Positions 55,864 to 64,000 of a stretch of DNA of 64,000 nucleotides are shown here, in pieces; positions within the stretch are counted from its first letter, which is position 1, and each line of letters begins with the position of its first letter. The position numbers and the translations under genes are program-made. Below the pieces are notes generated by a model. It was given only the letters and a program-made list of their open reading frames with translations, ran no database searches and was not told the DNA's origin. Source of the DNA: Phytophthora hibernalis (taxonomy: Eukaryota; Oomycota; Peronosporomycetes; Peronosporales; Peronosporaceae); the NCBI GenBank assembly GCA_012656075.1, contig JAAKBF010000360.1, forward strand, positions 235,495 to 299,494, written 5' to 3'.

Positions 55864-58630
55864 TCAGTTAGTGGTGTCCTTCATTTCCTCTTCTTCATCA
55901 GCGACCTCATTGTCTGGGTCACCTAGCACAATCCAATTACGAGCACGCTGAGGAAGTGGTATAGTATGGGTGAGCAAATCTTCAGAAGCACATCTGGTGC
56001 GTTGAGTCTCATTCGCAGCCGAAGCCCAAAGTGTGGGCTCTGGCTCACGTTCGTCCAACTCCATCAGCTGTTGTGTCGAAGGCTTGCGTTTTCCCGACCT
56101 GTCGACTGAACGCGGATCTTCCTAGATCCAGTGGCAAACGCGCTGAGACCATGGCCAGATCCCTGGTTCTTGGAACAATGTTTCAGGGAAATCCCTGATC
56201 TTTCGGAGTCGCTTCACCTCCGTCTTGAACTTGCGCAACAACGAGTCAGTGCGCGAGCGACGCTCATCATACAAAAGCCGAGACTCTTTATCTTGATCAG
56301 GATCAATCGTGATCCAGTGCAGTAAGTCCCACCAAGCTGGAGAGTATTCTTTCATGAAGCTCACATAGCGTTTGATCCCGGCCATGATGGAAGAACTGAA
56401 GTCAGAGGCTCGGTGAAAGTAAAAACCTTGATGCGATCAGCAAACATGCGTCTCCACGGGAGCTGTCTTTTGATCAGCTTGCCTTCAGCATTGGTTGGAA
56501 GTATGGTGATGTAGAACTCAATGTCCCAGCGTTCCTGAGCGTACCGAGTCTCACTCTTCTGAGGGGCATAATTTGGAAAACCAGGAGTCTGTGACTTGCT
56601 CTTCTTGCCGAAGAAGTACATCTTGATGCCGAAATACCTGAACGAGGACGTGATTCTGGGATCGATAACTTCAATCATTTGCAACTGTGCCAAAGTCAAG
56701 CGGTGAAACTGGGTATCCGCCTACGAAGTCGAAGCCCGTGGTGAGTCTGCGATCAGGTCCTTGATGTTCGACGAAGACCGAGCCTTTGGCAAGCAGGCCC
56801 TGAGCGCAAGTCTGAACCCTTGATCTCTTATTCCTCGGGGAATGTCGAGGAGGCGAACTGGGAATTAGATCGTCTGAGTCTGAATCGGTCAGGTTCAGAG
56901 CCCATGATGCTTTGGACGGAGGTTGCAGCTTAGGGTTGACTAGGTTGACTTCAACGTCGTCATTTTCTTCACCGTCTTCATCGACATCCTTGTCGTTTTC
57001 AGTGCCGTCAGGCACGAACAAAGAATCACTGTCGTTCTCACTCGACTCAGACTTGAGGAGTATTTCCTGGTCGCATACTTCTATGATCAAAGGATGTCAA
57101 GGTTCAGGTTCTTCACCACGAATAATCATACTTTCCAGCCGAGTCTCTGCGTTGAGGAAATACATCTCCGGAACGTACCGAACCCAAGGTGTCGCGTCCA
57201 GACATTCGTCATAAATTATGCTGGTCAACATGATTACAAGAGGACCGGTGTGGAAGAGAGGATGAACTACTTGATCTCCACTGACGAACTTCAACGCAAC
57301 ATCATACTGCTACCCTGCTCGGATCGCGTAGCGAACATCCAACCGCACCTTTGACCAGACCATAGCATCCGGAAGCACCGTTCGAGCCAAGTCTTCGGTC
57401 AGATCCAGTTTCTCGGACGCAGGACGGGCAAACTCACGATTTGGCTCATGATTACACGGACGAAGCTGGAAAGTTTTCTTGAACACTTTCCCAGGATCCT
57501 CTGCCCGCAGTTTTCTCTCTGGTGGAGGTGCGGTGGGGCTTCGACGGTAAAAGAGTGAGACGTTTGCGCGCAGGTTCAGTTCGGGATAAGTCCAAAATTC
57601 TGGGCGGATTTTCCGACGGAAGCTAAGAGTCACCAGCACCGGCTTTCTTGCGCTTAACCTCGTAATCCCCGCATACACATCTCGGTTGATCTACTGCGAG
57701 AACGTTGATGTTGGTAATCCAAGCTTGCGGAGGTGCGGTCCCTGATGCGAAGTGTGCAAATAGCTCTTGAAGCCGTTTCCAGTTGGTAGTAATGGTCACA
57801 TTCGCATCCGCATCCATGAAATCAGTAAATGACCATGCGTTCAAGCTTTCCGAGGCCAGATCTGGACGCAGAACGTTACACCGTGCTTCAGAAGTACTCA
57901 GTTTCTCTCTGAGCTCATTCATCTCGTCGTCACGCGCATTCAATTCACACTGAAGCTCCGACGTCAGGATACGGACAGAGTTAACGAAGCGTTCTTCGGC
58001 TTCAAGTCTTTGAGAGTCGATACGTTCAACCTCATATCTCCAGTATGCTTGCATGGCACATCATTCGCGACGAACGGCATCATTTTCGGAACGCAGCCTC
58101 AACATCTTTTGAGCGGAGTTGTCCTGCCCCTTGTCAGTCTGGGAACGGAGCTGTCAACACTGGTCGAGAAGGCGTTTTAGGAACGACATCAGGTTGAATG
58201 TGCGTTCAGCCAATTTTTCACTGCGAATCCTCCATAGGAATGTCCTCTTGTTGTGGTACCTCTGCCTGTTGTGTCGACGGCTGCTGCTTATTGGCAGGAC
58301 CCTCACTGCCTAACGCTGGGGTTGCTGCGGCGGGAGCCACATTCCTCAATAGGTGAAGTGGTTGTGGATGTGTGTTGCGGTTGCTCGCACGTCCTCTGCG
58401 ATGGCTTGGCGTTGAGATGGAAAGTTGGAATATGTTTTGGCTTTCGACGAATGACTGGCCGCAGAAAAGAAGTTGATGGTTTCGGACCAGATGCGAAAAG
58501 GTGGAGAAGCGGTTGAATGCGCGGAAATTGCTCAGCAACTCTCCATCTGCGTTCAGACTCAGGCCCGTTGCCTTTCTCCTAAGGCGCTAATGAATCCGCG
58601 GCAAAGTACTTCAACTCAAAACTCGCGAAG
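55864..58630 (-). pseudogene. Antisense ORF region downstream of Gypsy B pol
   Basis: A chain of minus-strand frames spans this region: 57,623-58,054 coiled-coil-like (ERIDSQRLEAEERF) with AVDQPRCVCGDYEVKRKKAG, 57,310-57,678, 56,671-57,090 acidic (NDKDVDEDGEENDD), 56,361-56,699, 56,122-56,385 and 55,864-56,064. Together they look like one broken gene of about 800 codons facing the pol gene. I recognise no named domain. Words related to TGCGTTCAGG continue through it, which ties it to the retrotransposon. Antisense ORFs downstream of pol are known in some plant Gypsy elements; whether this one is homologous is unknown. Confidence 0.5.
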
Positions 58631-58631
58631 G

Positions 58632-58942
58632 CAAGAATCAAAAGTGAGCATTGCATTGGGCTCCTAAAGATGCGGTTCCCTTATCTTCGCGAAATTCGAG
58701 TCAAATTGAGCAAGAAACGGAAGCACATGAGACGGCTCATCAAATACGTCACTTGTGCTAGTATCTTGCACAGCTTACTCATCGCAGAGTCGATACCGGA
58801 GGACTGGCGCGACGAGTTGAACCGGCAGATTAAAGGAAAACTCGATGATGATGATGAACTGAACGCCCCACTCCTTGTCGACGCAAGAGGAGATGAACGC
58901 AGGAATCAGCTGTTAACCTACATGCTCGAGATGCGAGAGTAG
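58632..58942 (+). mobile_element. PIF/Harbinger transposase C-terminal fragment
   Basis: The frame reads EHCIGLLKMRFPYLREIRVKL (split over a start at 58,670) and then YVTCASILHSLLIAESIPEDW. This matches the end of DDE_Tnp_4 (Harbinger) transposases, where a conserved helix with ILHNLLI-like text follows the last catalytic residue. It ends MLEMRE at 58,942. The catalytic part upstream is absent: the sequence before it belongs to the antisense region of the Gypsy element. Confidence 0.7.
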
Positions 58943-59021
58943 TGGTAGTATCAATCTCCTCCATTGAGAGCCCTTCGTCAAGCAACTTTTTTCGCTCACG
59001 CAAGAGTGCGATCTTCCGTTG

Positions 59022-60630
59022 CTATCGCCAGTGCTCAGCTTCTTCTTTGAGCTTCATCGTTTGCGCATTTGACTCTTCAATTCGCGCGTTGGCAAGTCGC
59101 ACTTGATTCTCGAGTTGCTTCCCGCGAGCATCGAACTCCTTCTCACGTAGATAGATCTCTTGCTTCCGTAGGGCCAGCTCAGCACGTTGCTGATCACGCT
59201 GCTGTGTTAACTGCGCTTCTTTTAGTCTCACCAGAGCTGGCTGGGACGATAAGTCGTCTTTGCGAATCCTTTGACGTTGCGGCTGAGCAATCAAAATCGG
59301 GATTGACGCGGATCGCTTTGGAGCGGCGTTGGCTTGCTTCGTTTCGGTATCACTTTCGACAGTTGAGTCATCACTGGACCTCGCACCTTCACTTTCCGTG
59401 TCCTCCTTGCGAAAGCCAACATGTGTGTTAAGGAGTTGAGCGCGAGTACTAATCCGACTATTCATCGTTTCGTATAGCAGGTAGTACTCAGGACATCTCT
59501 CAAGAATGCGCTGGCCAGGGTTGATTCGTCTGTAACACGCTGCAAGCCAATCCATCGCGGCTCGATACGTCGACTCAAGTGATGAGATCTTGCTCGTGAT
59601 GTCCTTTGCGGTGCGCATGGTCTTAATCCCTTTGTGGGAAATTAAGCGTGAAACTTACTCTGCAAAAGCGACCTTGGTCTCTCCATTCTGCTCTTCTCCT
59701 CGGTACCGATCGTAGTTTTCGCCATCGGTAATCCAATCAGCTAACACGCTCAACGAGCTGACATCGTCTGAAGGTCCATCGATGTGCCACATAACGCGCT
59801 TCTTTACAGTTGGTGGGGGTGCTGCAGCCTTTTTGACAGCTGTAGCAGCGCGTTGTAACACCGCTTGCCACACGTAGCGCTGTTGAAGGTTGCACCAGCA
59901 CCAAATGCATCAAGCATCGCAGCGACACAAGCCACGTGTGCTTCACGATCACATCCAGTTCTGCTACACGTCTGAAATGCACTTCTCCATTTGTTTTATC
60001 GACTCTCTTGCAGTCCTTCCACCGGCAGGTGGCGAAGATGTTAGCTGCAAATCTTCGTTTGTAGCAAGCTCGGCTGACAATGTCCCGACACATGAGTTGG
60101 CAAGCGCTGCAGTTTCATCACGACAGGGACTAACGCTTCTTCGACAGGATTCCGAGTCAGGATTCTCGCTGCTGCTGTCGAGCATGGCGAGAAGGCTTTC
60201 CATGCGCTTTGTGCTGCTGGATAAAACCTTTCCACTTGCTGCATCGGTATTCACCGCTCGCGGTGGGTTTATTTTGATGTCTTCGGCTTCCTCTAGACGC
60301 GATGCCCCGCTGGGGCGGCGGAATTGGACACCCCGCCGGCAAGTGGAGCTGCAACTCGATGGAGTCGACGGGACGGTTTCTCGCGAGGCTTCGAGCTTTT
60401 GCCGGAGCAATACGGCGGTAACTGTTGGTGCTGTCGTCGCGCAGATCGGACAGGGAGTCGGCGGTCGCATGCTGCATCTGTGTGTCTTCATTATTGCTGA
60501 CGATAGAGCTTCGTGCTTCAGCATGGGTTGACGTAACCCGACGCGACCTGACGGACCTACTTGAAGCGCGGGTGTAGCTGCCGCCACTGCTGCTTGGTTT
60601 GGATGTGCGTGACCGTGGCTTGCCCACCAT
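59022..60630 (-). pseudogene. Harbinger-type Myb/SANT-like partner protein, broken
   Basis: The ATG ending at 60,630 (MVGKPRSRTSKPSSSGGS) starts a Ser/Arg-rich region. After shifts come GGRTARESIKQMEKCISDV and a cysteine-containing segment near 59,950 (AHVACVAAMLDAFGAG, TCGKRCYN). A Myb/SANT-like domain follows (WITDGENYDRYRG, AKDITSKISSLESTYRAAMDWL). A C-terminal coiled coil (AQLTQQRDQQRAELALRKQE) ends at a TAG at 59,022, but the same frame continues about 35 codons more. PIF/Harbinger elements carry a transposase plus such a DNA-binding partner needed for nuclear entry and binding. The two genes converge here and nearly touch. Confidence 0.65.
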
Positions 60631-60952
60631 CGAGCCGTAGCTTGGTTGCTTCAACTTATTTTCCCGCGCTCAAAATATTTCTACTTGTTGCTGCACGCTG
60701 AAAGGCATGCGTTTTGATGCAGCTGGGTAACAACCGTACTGACCAATGAAAAAATGTGACTTGCTGCAAGAAAGAAAAGCTTCTTGTTGCTGCACAATTG
60801 ACTACCACTATTGTACCGTAAATCACGGCGGACATGCAACATCGTAAAAGTAAAAGCTAAGTGTAGACGTAAAAGGATGCGCGCGCGTAAAAACTCCCAC
60901 GACCACCCATGTGGCCCCGTTGCGAAACGCTACCAAACGTGAAATCACCATT

Positions 60953-62325
60953 ATGATACGAAGGAGACAAGTCAGCACCACCAACGCACAAAAGCTGAAG
61001 GCGATTGAGCGCGTGTCACACGGCGAGAAAGTCAACGATGTTGCGGCTTCATGTCACGTCGACCGTACTACAATATGGAGGTGGCAACGCCAGGTTGCCT
61101 CCATTCAAACAGCCCAGTCATCCCTTGCGTACACCGGTGAGAAGACTCAGCTCACAGCTGTCTCTCATGACATTGAGTTCAGGTACTGTATTTCTACACT
61201 GTTAAGTATTATCGTAATTACACGTCAACACGCAGCCGTGACGCAGTTAAAATGTACATTTTTCGATTCCTGCGCCGAAACCGTCTAACGTATCGACGGA
61301 TTACGCACCGAGGGCGAGTCGCGCGGCCTGGAATGCAGGTATTTTACCATCTGTTGCGTATTTTAAGTTTTTACTGTGATTTATTATTCTAATAAATTTG
61401 GCGTTTTGCGTGACTTGCAGCTTGTTGCGGATCGTTTTGCAGAGGCCACTGTTCATCTTCTAGGAAGCAATGCATTCTTCCCCATCGGCATGAACGACCG
61501 GTACAGTTATCCTTTTAACATGGATCAAACCTCCGTTTGTGTGGACATGAATCCGCACAGTACTATCGAATTGGTCGGTTCCCGTACAGTTGATGTCGTA
61601 CAATAAAAGAATATTTATCGAGGTGCAAAATCTTTTTAGAACTAAACAATATTGTGTGTATGTGTATTTATAGCAACAACTCCTGACTCTTTTAGAGTAT
61701 CTATTTTTCTGTGTGCGTCGGCGACTGGCAAGAAAATGCGACGTATTGTCGTTTTTGCGGGGTATTCGGTGCCGATGTTCACGATGAGCTCCGAGCAGAC
61801 CCCGCCTTTGATTGAAGCAAGGCATATTTTACAGTGCAAGCGAAAGCGTACTGCGACGAGAGAGTGATGAAAGAGTGGGTCGACGAGGTGTGGTGTCCCG
61901 ATATGCGGGGGCCTAGTGTGCTCCTTCTCGATAGCCTTAAAACGCATAAAATGGAGAGCGTCAAGAACCGACTCGAGACCGTTGGACACGCTCACATTAT
62001 TTACGTACCTCTGGGGGTGACAGGCTTGGCACAGCCGATGGACGTCGCTGTGATGAAGCCGTTCAAAGATCGCTGCCGAGACAAGTACCTTAAATTCGTG
62101 ATTGAAGGAGGGGTGTTTACAACACCAAGTCAGAAGCGTAGAAAGATTGCAGAAATGGTAGTGCAGGCTTGGGATGAAATTAGCGAGGGTAGTATCAGAA
62201 ACGGCTTCTTAAAAGCTGGACTTATCGCTACAGGGCCTCGAGACGCTCGTGGAGTGTTCGCCTCACCCGAACCACCTAGCGAGGGTATCTTAGATGTCGA
62301 CACGTTGGACGAAAATGTTGCATGA
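60953..62325 (+). mobile_element. Pogo/CENP-B-type transposase with introns
   Basis: The ATG at 60,953 begins with a helix-turn-helix region (LKAIERVSHGEKVNDVAASC, RTTIWRWQ). Intron 1 is 61,183-61,235 (53 bp). Exon 2 carries RNRLTYRRITHRG. Intron 2 is 61,339-61,420 (82 bp, with TCTAATA). Exon 3 has NMDQTSVCVDM (first catalytic D). A third intron is likely between about 61,584 and 61,673. The next block has GKKMRRIVVFAG, then one shift and a TGA near 61,810. The final frame from 61,834 has LLLDSLKTHKMES (second D) and GLAQPMDVAVMKPFK (third D), ending at 62,325. This is DDE_1 architecture. Only two lesions are seen, so it may have been active recently. Confidence 0.75.
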
Positions 62326-62477
62326 TCGCCGTGATTTACGGTAGTATTTTAGAATTTAAATATGTGATTGCAGATTTGTTGTCAATCTCCAGATCCGTGA
62401 ATTGCAGGAAAATCTGCGACTTATGCGCTCGCACTGGTTTCGTTTATGATTATTTAGCTTGTAAGACCTTATAAATA
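62326..62477. other. Short spacer between elements
   Basis: No gene. AT-rich junction between the pogo-type gene and the polymerase-like fragment. Confidence 0.4.
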
Positions 62478-63454
62478 TCATTTCACATTTCTGGCATTGA
62501 TATTTTCTCTGAAGCATATTAACATCTTTGATATATAGAGCATGTTTGCGTGAGATAGAATGTTTATTGGTTCATATGCTTTGTCCGATGAGCGAATGCA
62601 GTCCGCTTTACCGCTTTCGACATCCATTGAATAAACATTTATGCTCAGTTGGAAGCAGTCATCTAACTCATCGATGTGAAGTAGATCGATCGGTTTGAAA
62701 TTGCGAAAGAGACTAAGACTGTAGCTAATACTTTTGTAAGAGCAGTAGCGCTTGAATGCTGTCTTCACCAGAGCCTGAATGAATCGCGGGTCTTTCTTTT
62801 CTCCTGACTGTTTGTGGTAAGCAATACAATGGAAGACACACTTATTGTTCGTCTTAGGAAAGTTAATTACATGCTTTTGTCGCGGATGATTTTGGGAATG
62901 ACAGCCTGACTATCTCCAATAACATGTTCGCGGTGATAGATGAAAATTCTAAATCCAGTAATAGCTTTTAGCTTGTATCCTCTCGATGGGTATTTAAGTT
63001 TATCAGCTAACTCCATCGACCAAATCTCAGAAATGGCTTTCTTACGAATGTCTGCCTTGCTATTGATTGCAACTGGTCTCTCAAATACAGCCGTGTTTTC
63101 AATGTTAGGGTACCAATATTGAGTGAAGCTATCGTCTGTTTTGCTAATAAGATCATAACCGAGCGCAATGTTGATTTTAAAGGCATTCTTCTGACTTGCG
63201 AGAACGTTCTCAAGCTTATCATAGAACTCTGAGGTCGGAGTACCTTCATAGTGGTGTGACTCCATATTTTTACCTTTATAGAAACGGTATTTAGGGTCAA
63301 CCGTGTAGTCAGCCGACGCATTCTTCCTCAATTTATCAATCGATACCTTGTACAGCTTAGCTACCAGTTCCTGGTTTCTCTTACTGGAAATATTACTAAT
63401 ATAAACTAATTTGCCAGTTCTACCGCGAACCTTGACCCGGTAGCTGCTCCCCAT
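62478..63454 (-). pseudogene. Maverick/Polinton-like DNA polymerase N-terminal fragment
   Basis: The ATG ending at 63,454 (MGSSYRVKVRGRTGKLVY) opens 195 codons to 62,867. One base is then lost and the frame continues HVINFPKTNNKCVFHCIAYHK, through FKPIDLLHIDELDDCFQL and INVYSMDVES, to stop at 62,478. The NNKCVFHCIAYHK block and a following 'DLLHIDELDDCFQLSINVY' block resemble the N-terminal part of protein-primed B-family polymerases of Maverick/Polinton elements. The exonuclease and polymerase motifs are absent, so it is cut short. Base composition is clearly more AT-rich than the GT71 region. Identification is by pattern memory only. Confidence 0.5.
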
Positions 63455-63615
63455 TTGATGCTTTGATATTTAAGCGTCTTAGTCCTCGTAGGCAAACATG
63501 CTCTCTATATTCCTGCTTTTATTTTTACTCGTGAGCTCGTCTTTATATTATCGACTTTTTATCTCAGGATCACCTGTCTATATATGAAAATCAAATACAA
63601 ACAATCTGAAAAAAA

Positions 63616-63840
63616 TTAATTAGGTTCGTTTTTGTTAAGTTCGATTTCTTTTTGCTTAAGTTCGTTTTGTCTCTTTGCCGCCCACATTTTACGCTTGTGC
63701 GCTTTTATTTGATCTCGGTGCTTGTCATCATATTCCCGCTGCTTAGCGATACGCGTTTCTCTAGTCTTTAGATAGTAGCGCTTTTGGGTAGCTTTAATAC
63801 GCTCCTTGTTAAGTAAATACTGTTCTGCTGAGTACGCCAT
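63616..63840 (-). CDS. Small basic helical ORF in virus-like region
   Basis: An unbroken 74-codon frame starting MAYSAEQYLLNKERIKATQ. It is rich in K, R, E and Q and predicted entirely helical. Small proteins of this style (repeated K/R-x-Y-x-K and QREYDDKHRDQ patterns) are common in Polinton-like and large DNA viruses, but I cannot name a function. It lies 162 bp upstream of the polymerase-like start, same strand. Confidence 0.5.
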   Translation of the reverse strand: MAYSAEQYLLNKERIKATQKRYYLKTRETRIAKQREYDDKHRDQIKAHKRKMWAAKRQNELKQKEIELNKNEPN

Positions 63841-63923
63841 CTTTATATATTAATACTTTATATTTGTCAGGATTAAAATAATAAATCATGTTGCATGATA
63901 TTTTACCACCCATCCCCGTCTCA
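63841..63923. other. AT-rich leader of small ORF
   Basis: AT-rich sequence directly upstream of the 63,840 start. It includes TATATTAATACTTTATATT, which could serve as a promoter. Confidence 0.35.
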
Positions 63924-63983
63924 GCTGAAAACTACTGCGATTCGCAGAAAACTACTGCGATTCGCTGAAAAGTACAGCGATTC
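63924..63983. repeat. Three 20-bp direct repeats
   Basis: Units GCTGAAAACTACTGCGATTC (63,924), GCAGAAAACTACTGCGATTC (63,944) and GCTGAAAAGTACAGCGATTC (63,964) are head to tail without spacers. The first two differ at one base. They lie outside the small ORF at the right edge of the AT-rich block, where an element terminus could be. Confidence 0.9.
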
Positions 63984-64000
63984 TACTGACTGGTCGAGAT

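Noticed and set aside
63924..63983. CRISPR array
   Set aside because: The three 20-bp units are adjacent with no spacers, and the genome is eukaryotic.

Overview
The window looks like a gene-sparse, transposon-rich part of an oomycete genome, most likely Phytophthora or a close relative. Three things point there: a Crinkler (CRN) effector with LFLAK and HVLVxxP motifs, very short introns (53-90 bp), and a Gypsy chromovirus whose gag and chromodomain resemble those I associate with Phytophthora. This is recognition from memory, not a database search.

Bases 1-25,600 hold a local family of GT71 (MNN1-like) putative alpha-mannosyltransferases. There are nine recognisable paralogues on both strands plus one short relic (12,007-12,205). 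Most have the same plan: an N-terminal membrane anchor, a six-cysteine module, and a catalytic domain with a DxD motif. They fall into subgroup A (2,985; 12,442; 16,116), subgroup B (280; 14,210; 18,100; 19,375; 21,108) and one divergent member (23,361-25,021). All carry at least one frameshift, stop or deletion. Copies 2,985-4,741 and 12,442-14,186 share a 1,090-bp tract with one mismatch. Between the paralogues sit a GH1 beta-glucosidase (5,439-7,168), an oomycete protein of unknown function (8,455-9,335), a DD34E Tc1/IS630-type transposase (9,375-10,393) and a METTL4-like MT-A70 adenine methyltransferase (10,756-11,945).

Bases 25,600-34,200 contain a decayed CRN effector with a kinase-like C-terminus, a decayed piggyBac-type transposase with a lysine/acid-rich companion gene, dyad-symmetric ACATGTTGTA boxes, and a FAR1-like MULE fragment.

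Bases 34,200-58,630 are dominated by two copies of one Gypsy chromovirus in opposite orientation (34,204 to about 43,930 on minus; 49,316 to about 55,568 on plus). They share inverted arms of about 4,524 bp. Both have YIDG in place of the reverse transcriptase YIDD. The element is peppered with a TGCGTYCAGG word that coding does not explain. A MULE end and a Ty1/copia end lie between the arms. An antisense ORF region lies downstream of the plus copy.

Bases 58,630-64,000 hold a PIF/Harbinger fragment with its Myb/SANT partner, an intron-containing pogo/CENP-B-type transposase, and an AT-rich fragment resembling the start of a Maverick/Polinton DNA polymerase, with a 20-bp triple repeat near the window edge.

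Nearly every long gene has single-base frameshifts, many at homopolymers. Differences between the Gypsy arms are also partly homopolymer indels. Some 'pseudogenes' here may therefore be consensus errors, although lesions shared by duplicates and multi-codon deletions must be real or at least older than the duplications.
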